Shown: positions 1-8,782, counted from the first letter of the stretch. The stretch is DNA of 64,000 bases from Curtobacterium sp. Leaf261 (GCF_001422205.1 NZ_LMMJ01000008.1:424915-488914); one strand, 5' to 3'. Numbers and translations: made by a program. The notes: generated by a model not told the origin, from the sequence alone.

Positions 1-1
1 G

Positions 2-538
2 CCGATCGCGACCGCAGCGGGCTTCGGGCCCGACGTCCCGCACACCGTCCAGCACGCGCTCATCGGCCGGGTGTCGACCATCGTCGAGAGTGCCGTCGAC
101 GAGTACACCGCGAAGAACCTGCCGCTGCTCGGCCGTGAACTCGACCGGATGGCGGCGCGCAAACGGCACGCCGGGTACCAGCCGGACGCCGATCTGTCCC
201 CGGAGTTCGCCGGGCTCGACGTCGACCCCGAGCCGCAGCCCGGCGAGCCGTTCCTGTTCACCCTGGCCGAGCTCGCGGGCACCGGCGCCGCGGCCGACCA
301 GGCTCCGCGAGAGCCGCTCTCGGACGAGGCGAAGGCCGCCCTGCGGCACGAGATCGCCCTGTCCGACGAGTGTGCGCGGTCGACGGGGACCGCGGTGTGC
401 CTCGCGCTCGTGGAGCACCGCGAGCGGATCGCCGAGGCCGTCGAGCGGCTCGTCGAACCGCAGATCATGGCACTCGTGTCGGACATGTTCGCCGGGTTCG
501 GCGGCCCCGACGAGCGTCCGCGCGACGGGCTGTTCTGA
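2..538 (+). CDS. Unrecognised protein, 3' part only
   Basis: The reading frame is open from the first bases of the window, so the gene begins upstream; a GTG at 71 is an internal candidate start but nothing there looks like a clear ribosome-binding site. The visible 178 residues are soluble, acidic and mostly helical in character, with a Pro/Glu-rich linker (about residues 75-85) and a C-terminal helical segment ending in GLF. I recognise no domain and no catalytic motif. It is followed 64 nt later by a DUF3054 membrane gene on the same strand. Function unknown; it may be the C-terminal half of a larger protein. Confidence 0.6.
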   Translation, partial: PIATAAGFGPDVPHTVQHALIGRVSTIVESAVDEYTAKNLPLLGRELDRMAARKRHAGYQPDADLSPEFAGLDVDPEPQPGEPFLFTLAELAGTGAAADQAPREPLSDEAKAALRHEIALSDECARSTGTAVCLALVEHRERIAEAVERLVEPQIMALVSDMFAGFGGPDERPRDGLF

Positions 539-602
539 GCACCAGCTGCCCTGAGCGCCTCCTTCTCTGCGGCTGCTGGTCGGCGCCTGCGACAATGGGG
601 TC

Positions 603-1025
603 GTGAGCACCTCGACCACCGCCCCTCGGTTCCCCGCCTGGCTCGCAGCCGTCATCGACGTCGTCCTGCTCGTCGTCTTCGCGCTCATCGGCCGCCTCTC
701 CCACGAAGAGGGCCTCACCGCGTGGACGCTCTGGGTCACGGCGTACCCGTTCCTCGCCGGTTGGGCGATCGCGTGGGTGACCACCGGTGCGTGGTCCCGT
801 CCCCTCGCGCTCTGGCCGACCGGCGGTGTCGCGTGGATCCTGACGGTGTTCGTCGGGATGGTCATCCGCGTCGCGAGTGGTCAGGGCGTCGAGGACGGCA
901 ACCCGCTCCCGCTCTCGTTCCTCATCGTCGCGACGATCGTCACCGGGGTGTTCCTGCTCGGGTGGCGCCTGGTCGCGCGGCTGGTCACCAACCGCGTGGC
1001 GCGGCGCCGCGCAGTGACCGTCTGA
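603..1025 (+). CDS. DUF3054 family small membrane protein
   Basis: 140 residues with four predicted membrane helices (about residues 10-32, 38-60, 70-92 and 102-126) and a basic C-terminal tail, which is the size and layout of the actinobacterial DUF3054 family. The GTG start lies just after a GGGG stretch; no stronger Shine-Dalgarno is visible. The conserved polar positions include an Arg in helix 1 (GRLSHEE) and a Trp-rich stretch after helix 2. The role of the family is unknown. The next gene starts about 60 nt downstream on the same strand but is functionally unrelated. Confidence 0.75.
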   Translation: MSTSTTAPRFPAWLAAVIDVVLLVVFALIGRLSHEEGLTAWTLWVTAYPFLAGWAIAWVTTGAWSRPLALWPTGGVAWILTVFVGMVIRVASGQGVEDGNPLPLSFLIVATIVTGVFLLGWRLVARLVTNRVARRRAVTV

Positions 1026-1069
1026 CCGCAGCGGTTCACCTGCTGTTGGGGTGTCGTTCGTCTCGGGGT

Positions 1070-1083
1070 GGAACGATCGTTCC
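1070..1083. promoter_or_regulatory. 14-bp perfect palindrome at a start codon
   Basis: GGAACGATCGTTCC is a perfect palindrome that ends exactly where the GTG at 1084 begins. If translation starts at 1084 it lies in the leader and could be an operator or a small hairpin over the start; if translation starts at the alternative GTG at 1051 it is coding. Only the symmetry is seen; a regulatory role is a guess. Confidence 0.3.
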
Positions 1084-2772
1084 GTGAGCACGATCGACCT
1101 CGGCGAGTCCGCGGCACCCGTCGTCGGAGTGGACGACCACCCCGCGGCGTCCACGGACTCCGCGGCGTCCACTGGCTCCGCGGCATCCACTGGCTCCGCG
1201 GCGTCCACTGGCTCCGCGGCGTCAGCGGATGATGCGGGGTCGGTACCGACACGCCGGGTCGTCGCACACCGTGGCGCACCCCGTGTCCGCCGCGAGAACA
1301 CCCTGCCGTCGGTCGCTGCCGCCGCTGCCGTGGGGGCGGACGCGATCGAGGTCGACGTCCGACGGACCTCGGACGGGGTCGCCGTCCTGCTCCACGACGA
1401 GACCCTGGCGAGGCTCTGGGGAGATGCCCGCCCGGTCGCCGACGTGCCGTGGTGTGAGGTCGCGCGCCTCGGCAACGGTCTCGATCGCATCCCGCGGCTC
1501 GACGCGGTGCTCGATCGTCTCGGCGGCACGGGGACGGTGCTCGTGATCGACCTGGCGGACCCTGAGGACGCTGTGACCGCCGCGACGACGGTCCTCGGCG
1601 CACCCACCGCCCCCCTCGTCGAGTGGTGCGGAGCACCCGCCGCGATGGACGTGGTCCGCACGGTGCTCCCCGATGCGGTCGTCTGGCTCGCGTGGGAGTC
1701 GCTCGCCGCACCGACGGCCGCCGACCTCGTCCCACTCCGGCCCGCCGTCCTGAACCTCGACGTTGCGTTCCTCACGCCGGCGACGGTGCGGGCGGCGCAC
1801 CGTCTCGGACTCCTCGTGTCCTGCTGGACCGTCGACGACGCGGACCTCGCCGTGTGGGCCGAGCGGACCGGAGCGGACTCGATCACCACCGACGACGTCC
1901 CCCTCGTGCAGGCGTCGCTCGAGACGGCCGCGTCGCGGGGGTGGCCGTCCCTCGACACGGTGCCGAGCGAGGCCGAGGTCGCGGTGCGTGCCGAGGTGCT
2001 CGTGCACCGCGTCGCGAACGAGGTGATCGCGTTCACCCGCGAGCACCCGGTCACGGCGGTCACGACGAAGACGCATCCGGCCGACCTGGTCACCGACGTC
2101 GACCGGCTCGTCGAGCAACACGTCCGGGGGCGGGTCAGGGCGGCGTTCCCGACGCACGGGTTCTCCGGCGAGGAGTACGGGGACGCGCCCGGGGACGCCT
2201 TCCGCTGGTACCTCGACCCGGTCGACGGCACGACGAACCTCGCGAACGGCCTGCCGTGGACGAGCATGTCGATCTGTCTGACCCGGAACGGACGCCCCGT
2301 GGTGGGTGCCGTCGCCGATCCGTGGCGCGGCGAGGTGCTCGAGGCGAGACACGGGCACGGCGCCAGGAACCGGGGGCGTGCGCTCCGGCTCCGCTCGGAC
2401 GAGACGTCCGGCCGGGTGTCACTCGCGGGGAACGTCGTCGGCACCGAGCTCGACGGGCATCGGCCCTGGCCGGGCTTCGCCGCGTTCCTCGACGCGCTCG
2501 CCGATCGATCGTGCACCCTCCGCGTGATGGGGTCCGGGACGTTGACGCTCGCGCAGGTCGCCGCGGGGAGGGGTGCCGGCGCCTGCGTGTCCGCGTTCGA
2601 CCCGATCGACCACGCGGCCGCACTCCTGCTGGTGCACGAGGCCGGCGGTGTCGTGCTCGACCCGTCCGGTCCGGTCCGGGGGTTCCCCGCCGTCGGTCAG
2701 CCCGTCCTCGTCGCCCACCCCGACGTGGCCGGTGAGCTGCACGCGATCTGGACGGCTGCGCTGGGCTCCTGA
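1084..2772 (+). CDS. Fused glycerophosphodiester phosphodiesterase - inositol monophosphatase
   Basis: A 562-residue two-domain protein. After a low-complexity N-terminus, residues about 58-290 form a GDPD TIM barrel (AHRG near 61-64, ENT near 72, a metal-type EVD and an LHDETL motif). Residues about 310-555 form an inositol-monophosphatase fold with the metal-binding motifs GEEY (362), DPVDGTTN (378) and DHAA (509) all present. GDPD releases an alcohol from glycerophosphodiesters, and IMPase-type enzymes remove phosphate from inositol or nucleotide phosphates; fused, they could act in sequence on glycerophosphoinositol, but that is inference. No signal peptide is seen. I chose GTG 1084; GTG 1051 in the same frame would add 11 residues. 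The N-terminal linker is coded by an 18-nt tandem repeat. Confidence 0.85.
   Translation: MSTIDLGESAAPVVGVDDHPAASTDSAASTGSAASTGSAASTGSAASADDAGSVPTRRVVAHRGAPRVRRENTLPSVAAAAAVGADAIEVDVRRTSDGVAVLLHDETLARLWGDARPVADVPWCEVARLGNGLDRIPRLDAVLDRLGGTGTVLVIDLADPEDAVTAATTVLGAPTAPLVEWCGAPAAMDVVRTVLPDAVVWLAWESLAAPTAADLVPLRPAVLNLDVAFLTPATVRAAHRLGLLVSCWTVDDADLAVWAERTGADSITTDDVPLVQASLETAASRGWPSLDTVPSEAEVAVRAEVLVHRVANEVIAFTREHPVTAVTTKTHPADLVTDVDRLVEQHVRGRVRAAFPTHGFSGEEYGDAPGDAFRWYLDPVDGTTNLANGLPWTSMSICLTRNGRPVVGAVADPWRGEVLEARHGHGARNRGRALRLRSDETSGRVSLAGNVVGTELDGHRPWPGFAAFLDALADRSCTLRVMGSGTLTLAQVAAGRGAGACVSAFDPIDHAAALLLVHEAGGVVLDPSGPVRGFPAVGQPVLVAHPDVAGELHAIWTAALGS
1144..1215 (+). repeat. 18-nt tandem repeat, 4 copies, coding
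   Basis: Four near-identical 18-nt units of the form GCGGCGTCCACTGGCTCC lie back to back and encode the repeated hexapeptide AASTGS (first copy AASTDS) in the linker before the GDPD domain. The units differ at only a few bases, so the array is probably recent and length-variable. Confidence 0.9.
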
Positions 2773-2899
2773 GCCCTCCGACGTGGCCACCCCCGGGTCC
2801 AGCCGGCTCGCAGCGGGGACGGGCGGATTCTGAGCGGGCGCACAGCGAGCGTCGCCCGCTGCTCCGTACGCTGAGTGCTCCACCCGAAGGAGACAGCGC

Positions 2900-3730
2900 A
2901 TGGGATTCCTCGACCGACTGCTCGGCCGCGACGACCGCCACCAGCCGACCGGCCAGCCGCAGTACGGGCAGCAGCCGTACGGCCAGCCGCCGCGTGAGCA
3001 GGGCTTCCAGTACGGGCAGCAGTCGTACCAGGGCGGCCCCGGCCAGGCGAACGGCGGCGCACAGCAAGGCGCACAGCAACCAGCGGACCCGCGTTCCGAT
3101 GACGAGCGCGCGGTCGAGCGGTATCGCTACCTGCTCCGCACGGCACCGCCAGAGCGCATCGAGGAGGTCCACACCGAGGCGTTCGAGCGACTCACGCCGG
3201 AGCAGCGGCGGATGGTGTTCGACGAGCTCTCCAAAAACGCTCCGGCCGGCGACGCTCCCCGCGGCGACGACGCTCGTTCGCTGGCACAGGCCGCGACGCG
3301 CTCCGAGCTCCGGCAGCCCGGGACCATGGAGCGCTCGCTCGGCGGGTTCACCGGTGGCCGCGGCGGGTTCGGCGGCGGCGGGTTCGGCGGCGGCATGGCC
3401 GGGCAGCGGCAGGGGCCGGGCTTCGGGAGCATGATCGGCGCCTCGATCCTCGGGTCGGTCGCGGGGTACGTCATCGGCTCCACACTGATGAGTGCGTTCC
3501 TGCCGGATCCCGGCGCGTTCGACGGCGGGACCGACGCATCCGGTGCCGAGTCGGACGCGGGGGGTGCGGACGGCGACGCTTCGGGGGATACTTCCGGGAA
3601 CGACGCCGGTGCATCCGACGCCGGTGCCTCGGACGGCGGCGGGTTCGACGACGCAGGATGGTCGGACGGCGGCGGCTGGGGCGACGACGGCGGGTTCGAC
3701 CAGGACCTCGGTGGCGGGTTCGACATCTGA
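2900..3730 (+). CDS. Gln/Gly-rich protein with one membrane segment, unknown
   Basis: 276 residues with a strong ribosome-binding site (GAAGGAGA, 7 nt before ATG). The N-terminus (MGFLDRLLGRD) is followed by a Q/Y/G/P-rich region (20-60), a charged helical segment (about 65-125, ERYRYLLRTAPPERIEEVH), a Gly/Phe-rich stretch (about 148-175), a single hydrophobic segment (about 182-202) and an Asp/Gly/Ser-rich acidic tail. The layout suggests a membrane-tethered protein with disordered ends. Similar proteins with a conserved ERYRYLLRTAPP-like core occur in Microbacteriaceae, as far as I recall, without assigned function. It precedes the DrrAB-type exporter genes by 88 nt and may be co-transcribed. 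Confidence 0.75.
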   Translation: MGFLDRLLGRDDRHQPTGQPQYGQQPYGQPPREQGFQYGQQSYQGGPGQANGGAQQGAQQPADPRSDDERAVERYRYLLRTAPPERIEEVHTEAFERLTPEQRRMVFDELSKNAPAGDAPRGDDARSLAQAATRSELRQPGTMERSLGGFTGGRGGFGGGGFGGGMAGQRQGPGFGSMIGASILGSVAGYVIGSTLMSAFLPDPGAFDGGTDASGAESDAGGADGDASGDTSGNDAGASDAGASDGGGFDDAGWSDGGGWGDDGGFDQDLGGGFDI

Positions 3731-3818
3731 GCCCACGGCGCCCCCGGGTCCCACTCCCGATGCGCCCTCGGGAGTGCCCACCATCTGACACGTTGCGTGG
3801 TCTGACGAGGGAGTTGCC

Positions 3819-4919
3819 ATGTCGATCATCGAAGCCGAGGGTCTGACGAAGACCTACCGGTCGAAGTCCGGGCCGGTGCACGCCCTCGCGGGGCTCGACC
3901 TCGACGTCCCCGAGGGTAGCGTCATGGCCCTCCTCGGCCCGAACGGCGCCGGCAAGACCACCACCGTCAAGGTCCTCACCACGCTGATCCGGCCGGACTC
4001 CGGACGTGCGACCATCGCCGGCGTCGACGTCGTCGCCGACCCGCAGGCCACCCGTCGAGCGATCGGTGTGTCAGGCCAGTACGCGGCCGTCGACGAGAAC
4101 CTGACGGGCTTCGAGAACCTCGAGATGATCGGTCGCCTGTACCACCTCGGCCGGTCCGCATCACGCGCCCGGGCACGCGAGCTCATCGACGTGTTCGACC
4201 TCGCCGAGGCGGGGGACCGCCCGGTGAAGGGGTTCTCCGGGGGCATGCGCCGGCGGATCGACCTCGCCGGAGCACTCGTCATGAACCCGCGGGTGCTGTT
4301 CCTCGACGAGCCGACCACCGGCCTCGATCCCCGCAGCCGCCTGGCGCTCTGGGGCATCATCGAGCGGCTCGTGGCGGACGGAGCCACGGTGCTCCTCACC
4401 ACCCAGTACCTCGAGGAGGCGGACCGGCTCGCCGACGACATCGCCGTGATCGACGACGGGACCGTGATCGCCCGGGGCACCTCGGACGAGCTGAAGGCGC
4501 AGGTCGGTGGACACCGCGTGGTGGTCACGGTCGTGGACGCCACCGACGCGGTCAGGGTCGTCGGGGTGCTCGAACGGACCGGCACCGGTGCGGTGGAGAG
4601 CTCGGGGGACGGCAGGACCCACTCCATCGCGGTGACGAACGGTCCGGCGGCGCTGCAGCGGATCCTCGGCGAGCTGGGCGACATCGGGATCGAGCTCCAC
4701 GACGCCGGTATGCGCCGTCCGACACTCGACGACGTCTTCCTCCGGCTCACCGGCCACGCGGCGACCGAGGACGAGCAGCCCGACCCGTCGGCGGGGTCCG
4801 ACCGGTCGGCGGGGTCCGACCGGTCGGCGGGGTCTGGCGCGCCGGGGCCCTCGGACCGCGCGGGTGCGGGCGGCTCGCGGATCGATCGACGCCGGCGTAC
4901 CGAGGAGACGGTCCGATGA
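3819..4919 (+). CDS. ABC exporter ATPase, DrrA (daunorubicin-resistance) type
   Basis: 366 residues. Walker A GPNGAGKTT at 40-48, signature FSGGMRRRIDLA near 143, Walker B LFLDEPTTGLD near 163, and TTQYLEEAD where most ABC proteins have a switch His; Gln there is usual for the DrrA group. The C-terminal accessory domain after residue 220 matches the DrrA layout (PTLDDVFLRLTGH near 300). It is the ATPase of a two-gene exporter with the permease that overlaps its stop codon. The last 50 residues are an added Ser/Gly/Arg-rich tail coded by an 18-nt repeat. Substrate unknown; DrrA family members export drugs, lipids or antibiotics. The ATG at 3819 has AGGGAG upstream. Confidence 0.9.
   Translation: MSIIEAEGLTKTYRSKSGPVHALAGLDLDVPEGSVMALLGPNGAGKTTTVKVLTTLIRPDSGRATIAGVDVVADPQATRRAIGVSGQYAAVDENLTGFENLEMIGRLYHLGRSASRARARELIDVFDLAEAGDRPVKGFSGGMRRRIDLAGALVMNPRVLFLDEPTTGLDPRSRLALWGIIERLVADGATVLLTTQYLEEADRLADDIAVIDDGTVIARGTSDELKAQVGGHRVVVTVVDATDAVRVVGVLERTGTGAVESSGDGRTHSIAVTNGPAALQRILGELGDIGIELHDAGMRRPTLDDVFLRLTGHAATEDEQPDPSAGSDRSAGSDRSAGSGAPGPSDRAGAGGSRIDRRRRTEETVR
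4785..4838 (+). repeat. 18-nt tandem repeat, 3 copies, coding
   Basis: Three 18-nt units (CGGTCGGCGGGGTCCGAC with small changes) encode three SAGSDR-like hexapeptides in the C-terminal tail of the ABC ATPase, after the end of the conserved domain. Confidence 0.85.
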
Positions 4920-5764
4920 GCGCCGTCACCCGCACCCCGATCACCTCCCTGCCCGTGGTCGTCTCCGCGCCCGTGGCGGTGTGGTTCTCCGACGGCTGGA
5001 CGGTCACCAAGCGCAACCTGATCAAGATCAAGCGGTCGCCGGACATGCTCGTGTTCGCGGTCCTGCAGCCGGTCATGTTCGTGCTGCTCTTCAGCCAGGT
5101 GTACGGCGGCGCGATCGCGGTGAAGGGAACCGACTACACCCAGTTCCTGATGGCGGGGATCTTCGCCCAGACGGTGGTCTTCGGTGCGACGTTCTCCGGC
5201 TCGGCGATGGCCCAGGACCTGAAGGAAGGCCTCATCGACCGGTTCCGCACGCTGCCGATGACGTCGTCCGCGGTGCTCATCGGTCGGACGAACAGCGACC
5301 TGGTGCTGAACACGATCTCGATGGTGATCATGATGCTCACCGGGCTGATCGTCGGATGGCGGGTCAACTCCTCGCCGCCGGAGTTCATCGCCGGGGTGGC
5401 ACTGCTCCTGCTCTTCAGCTACTCCTTCAGCTGGGTGATGGCGCTCCTCGGCATGAGCGTCAAGACACCCGAGGTCATCAACAACGCGTCCTTCATGATC
5501 CTGTTCCCCCTGACGTTCATCTCGAACGCATTCGTCCCGAGCGACACGCTGCCGCTCGTGCTGCGGGTGTTCGCGGAGTGGAACCCGGTGTCGTCACTCG
5601 TGCAGGCCGCGCGGCAGCTCTTCGGCAACGTCGGCAGCGCACCCGTGCCCGACATCTGGACGATGCAGCACCCGGTGGTCACGGTGCTCGTCGGGATCGC
5701 GGTGATGCTCGCGGTGTTCGTCCCCTGGAGCGTCGACAAGTACACGCGGATCAGCGCGAAGTAG
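4916..5764 (+). CDS. ABC-2 type permease, DrrB-like
   Basis: 282 residues with about six membrane helices: one near 42-65, then clusters at 75-100, 120-150, 155-180, 190-210 and 240-268. The cytoplasmic N-terminus ends in TKRNLIKIKRSP, a typical lead into helix 1 of ABC-2 permeases. The ATG overlaps the stop of the ATPase gene (ATGA), so translation is coupled and the two should form an A2B2 exporter. The family moves hydrophobic drugs or cell-surface lipids outward. No regulator lies next to the pair. A strong hairpin follows at 5877-5912. Confidence 0.9.
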   Translation: MSAVTRTPITSLPVVVSAPVAVWFSDGWTVTKRNLIKIKRSPDMLVFAVLQPVMFVLLFSQVYGGAIAVKGTDYTQFLMAGIFAQTVVFGATFSGSAMAQDLKEGLIDRFRTLPMTSSAVLIGRTNSDLVLNTISMVIMMLTGLIVGWRVNSSPPEFIAGVALLLLFSYSFSWVMALLGMSVKTPEVINNASFMILFPLTFISNAFVPSDTLPLVLRVFAEWNPVSSLVQAARQLFGNVGSAPVPDIWTMQHPVVTVLVGIAVMLAVFVPWSVDKYTRISAK

Positions 5765-5876
5765 CGGCGGTCTCGGACGGGAGGCGCGGATCGCCTGGCC
5801 GGGACCCCGAACGTCGTGCGCGTGGCCGGCACCACGGCTCGGCCCGACCTGACCGGACACGCCCACCGGCGCGCCT

Positions 5877-5912
5877 GGCCCGGCGCGGCTCCGCCCGCTG
5901 GCGCGCCGGGCC
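5877..5912. terminator. Bidirectional hairpin terminator
   Basis: A perfect 11-bp stem (GGCCCGGCGCG with CGCGCCGGGCC, 14-nt loop) lies between the convergent permease and acyl-CoA ligase genes. No T-run follows, as is common in high-GC actinobacteria. A half-copy of the window's dispersed palindrome core lies upstream at 5774-5785. Confidence 0.65.
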
Positions 5913-5957
5913 CGGGGTGCCCGCGGGCGCGCAGGGCCAGGATGCTCGTCGGTGCGG

Positions 5958-7640
5958 TCAGTCCTTCGCGGTGATCTGGTCGCGCACCTTCCGGCGGAGC
6001 ACCTTGCCGATCATCGACCGCGGCAGGTCCTCGACGACCACGATCCGCCGTGGCACCTTGTAGGCCGCGAGGTGCTCGCGGGCGTACGCGCGGAGCCCGT
6101 CCGCGTCGAAGTCGGCCGGGTTCGTCGGGACGACCGCGGCGACGACCTGCTCGTTCCCGTTCTGGGTGATGCCGACCACCGCGACCTCGCGCACACCGGG
6201 GAACGTCACCAGGGTGTCCTCGACCTCGGACGGAGAGACGTTGAAGCCCCCGGTGATGATGAGCTCCTTGAGCCGGTCGACGATGGAGACGTACCCGTCG
6301 TCGTCCATTGAGACGATGTCGCCGGTCCGGAACCACCCGTCGGCGAAGACCTCGTCCGACGCCTCGCGCCGACCCCAGTATCCGGAGAACACCTGCGGAC
6401 CCTTGACGAGGAGCTCACCCGGGTCGCCGACCGGCACGTCCTTGGCGGGGTCGTCCGGATCGGCGATGCGGATCGACGTCGACGGGAGCGGCAGCCCGAC
6501 GGCGCCGAGACGCCGGGCGTCGGACACCGGGTTCGCCATGATCACGGGCGAGGTCTCGGACAGCCCGTAGCCCTCCACCAGCCACCCGCCGGTGCGTGCC
6601 TCCCACGGCTCGATGATGTCCTTGCTGAGCGGCATGGCCCCCGAGATGCCGATCTCGATGCCCTTGAGCGAGACCCCCTTGGCGTCGGCGGCGTGCTGGA
6701 GCCTGGCGTAGATCGGCGGCACCGCGGGGAGGAACGTCGGCGGGTGCTTCTTCATCGCCGTGAGCACGAGCGCCGGATCGAACGCCGGGAAGAGCACGAG
6801 CCGCGCGGCCATGCTCATCGCGAAGGTGAGGCAGAGGGTCAGACCGTACGCGTGGAACATCGGCAGGATCGCGTACACCGTGCTGTCGCCGAGCGTGATC
6901 TGCGGGATCCAGACCCTCGCCTGCGCCGCGTTCGCGAGCAGGTTGCGGTGGCTGAGCACCGCGCCCTTCGGCGTCCCCGTCGTGCCGGACGTGTACTGGA
7001 TGAGGGCGATGTCCTCTGTTGCAGGCCGCGGGTGGCGCCGTGCGATCCGGCGACTGTCGACCAGGGCCTCCCACCGGGTGGTGCCGCGGACCTTCGTGGT
7101 CAGCTTGTCGCGGGACTCCCTGGCCTTCTTGAGGGGGAGCGCGAGGGCGGCACGCGTGCTCCTCGGCATCGCCCGGGTCAGGTCCACGGAGACGATCGCG
7201 TCGAGCCGGACGTCGGATGGGAAGTCCTGGATCGCCGCGACGGCCTTGTCCCAGGCGATGGCGACCTTCGCCCCGTGGTCCTCGAACTGGTGCCGCAGCT
7301 CGCGAGGCGTGTAGAGCGGGTTGTGTTCGACGACGATCGCACCGAGCCGGAGGACCGCGTAGAACGCCACGACGTGCTGCGGGCAGTTCGGGAGGACGAT
7401 CGCCACGCGGTCACCCGCCACCACGCCGAGCTTCTTCAGGCCCTGCGCCGCCCGCTCGATCTGCTGTTGCAGGTCGGCGTACGAGGTGGTCTGGCCGAAG
7501 AACTCGAGCGCGACCTTCCGGGGGAAGCGTCTGGCGGACTCCTCGACGAGGTCGAGCAGCGACCCGGTCGGCTCGTCGATGTCGTGCGGGACTCCTGGCG
7601 CGTAGCTGGCCAGCCATGGCCGCGGCGTGTCGTTGCTCAC
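5958..7640 (-). CDS. fadD: Long-chain fatty-acid-CoA ligase (AMP-forming)
   Basis: 560 residues of the ANL superfamily. The P-loop YTSGTTGTPKGA, the A5 motif GYGLSETSP, GWFRTGD, DRLKELIITGGFN and the C-terminal catalytic Lys in MIGKVLRRK are all present, so the enzyme should be active. It activates a fatty or aryl acid to the acyl-CoA through an acyl-adenylate; motifs do not fix chain length. An open frame extends upstream to 7685, but GTG 7640 (SNDTPRPW) gives the usual N-terminus and leaves room for a divergent promoter shared with the MpaB-like gene. No signal peptide. A single gene, not in an operon. Confidence 0.9.
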   Translation of the reverse strand: MSNDTPRPWLASYAPGVPHDIDEPTGSLLDLVEESARRFPRKVALEFFGQTTSYADLQQQIERAAQGLKKLGVVAGDRVAIVLPNCPQHVVAFYAVLRLGAIVVEHNPLYTPRELRHQFEDHGAKVAIAWDKAVAAIQDFPSDVRLDAIVSVDLTRAMPRSTRAALALPLKKARESRDKLTTKVRGTTRWEALVDSRRIARRHPRPATEDIALIQYTSGTTGTPKGAVLSHRNLLANAAQARVWIPQITLGDSTVYAILPMFHAYGLTLCLTFAMSMAARLVLFPAFDPALVLTAMKKHPPTFLPAVPPIYARLQHAADAKGVSLKGIEIGISGAMPLSKDIIEPWEARTGGWLVEGYGLSETSPVIMANPVSDARRLGAVGLPLPSTSIRIADPDDPAKDVPVGDPGELLVKGPQVFSGYWGRREASDEVFADGWFRTGDIVSMDDDGYVSIVDRLKELIITGGFNVSPSEVEDTLVTFPGVREVAVVGITQNGNEQVVAAVVPTNPADFDADGLRAYAREHLAAYKVPRRIVVVEDLPRSMIGKVLRRKVRDQITAKD

Positions 7641-7734
7641 GCGGACCACGATAGAGGTCGAGACCGGAGTGCGCTGGGAGGCCACCGAGCGCTATTCCAG
7701 GCGGGCTCTCCACTCCGCGGCGCAGAATGCGGTC

Positions 7735-8655
7735 ATGGTTTCCCTGGCCACTGCCATGCGCGACCGGCTGAACGTCACATTCACCGGCAGCTCCACCGTC
7801 CGCCCAACGTGGATCGACGACCTCGAACGCGGCTCCGACGCCGGGTTCTTCGGGCCCGGTTCGGCCACCTGGGCCGTGCACGGCGGGATGTCCACCATCG
7901 TCGCCGGTATCCGGGCGCTCCTCGTCCAGGCACTGCACCCGGGGGCGCTCGCCGGTGTGTACGACCACTCCCGCTACCGCGAGGATCCGTTCGGCCGACT
8001 CGCAGGCACCATTCGGTGGATCTACACCGTGACGCACGGCGACACGGCGACGGCGACCGCCGGGAGCGAGTGGGTGCTCCGGCTGCACGAGCGCGTCCGT
8101 GGCGAGTTCGTCGACGGGCACGGCGTGCAGCGGCCGTACACCGCGAACGACCCCGACCTCCTCCGGTGGGTGCACCTGGCGTTCGCCGACGGGTTCCTGC
8201 GGACGGCGGAGCTCTGGGGCGAGCCGATCCCCGGCGGCGCCGACGCGTACGTGCGGGAGTGGTCGACCGCCGGGCGACTCATGCACGTCGATGCTCCACC
8301 GGAGTCGGACGCTGCGCTCCGGGCGGACCTCGACGGGTACCTCGACCGGGGCGAGCTCGCCGTCTCGGCCCGAACGCGCGAGGTCGTCTCGTTCATCAAG
8401 AACCCGCCACTGGCACGGCTCCTGCGCCCCGGGTACCGGGTGCTCTTCGACGGCGCGGTCGCGTCACTCGACCCGAGGCACCGCAAGTTGCTCGGACTGC
8501 CCGTCCCCGGCATCGGTCCCGTCCCGGCGCCCGCGATCGCATCGACGCGCCTGGTGCTCGACGGCATCGGGAGGGTCCTCGGCGAGCGTTCCGGGACCGA
8601 GCGTTCGGCGCTCGTCCGGATCGAGCGGCTCCGCGCCGAGCAGCGCGCAGCCTGA
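7735..8655 (+). CDS. MpaB-family (DUF2236) putative oxygenase
   Basis: 306 residues from ATG 7735; ATG 7756 is an alternative, and an open frame reaches back to 7627 but would overlap the divergent ligase. The DUF2236/MpaB core is clear: GPGSATWAVHGG, then the LLVQALHP and YDHSRYREDPFGRL motifs that supply His and Arg near the haem-b site in this family, and later HLAFADGFLR. Family members include the rubber oxygenase LcpA and fungal MpaB; most bacterial ones have no known substrate. Residues 280-306 are basic. An 18-nt repeat array begins about 35 nt after the stop. Confidence 0.8.
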   Translation: MVSLATAMRDRLNVTFTGSSTVRPTWIDDLERGSDAGFFGPGSATWAVHGGMSTIVAGIRALLVQALHPGALAGVYDHSRYREDPFGRLAGTIRWIYTVTHGDTATATAGSEWVLRLHERVRGEFVDGHGVQRPYTANDPDLLRWVHLAFADGFLRTAELWGEPIPGGADAYVREWSTAGRLMHVDAPPESDAALRADLDGYLDRGELAVSARTREVVSFIKNPPLARLLRPGYRVLFDGAVASLDPRHRKLLGLPVPGIGPVPAPAIASTRLVLDGIGRVLGERSGTERSALVRIERLRAEQRAA

Positions 8656-8690
8656 GACCGGCCGCCGAGCCCTGGACGAACGCGAGCAGA

Positions 8691-8780
8691 CAGCCGACCC
8701 CGAGCGGCCAGCCGACCCCGAGCGGCCAGCCGACCGCGAGCAGTCAGCCGACCGCGATCGGTCAGCCGACCGTGATCGGA
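8691..8780 (+). repeat. 18-nt tandem repeat, 5 copies, intergenic
   Basis: Five 18-nt units, CAGCCGACCCCGAGCGGC diverging to CAGCCGACCGTGATCGGA, lie between the MpaB-like stop and the hairpin before the aldo/keto reductase. Divergence rises along the array. It is not translated in the MpaB frame. Confidence 0.85.
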
Positions 8781-8782
8781 CA

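Noticed and set aside
465-2516. A 683-residue minus-strand frame over DUF3054 and GDPD-IMPase
   Set aside because: Its Arg/Ser/Thr-rich, domain-free translation is the shadow of the plus-strand genes.
3819-4919. A defective ABC ATPase because the switch His is Gln
   Set aside because: TTQYLEEAD is normal for the DrrA group, so the residue is not evidence of inactivity.
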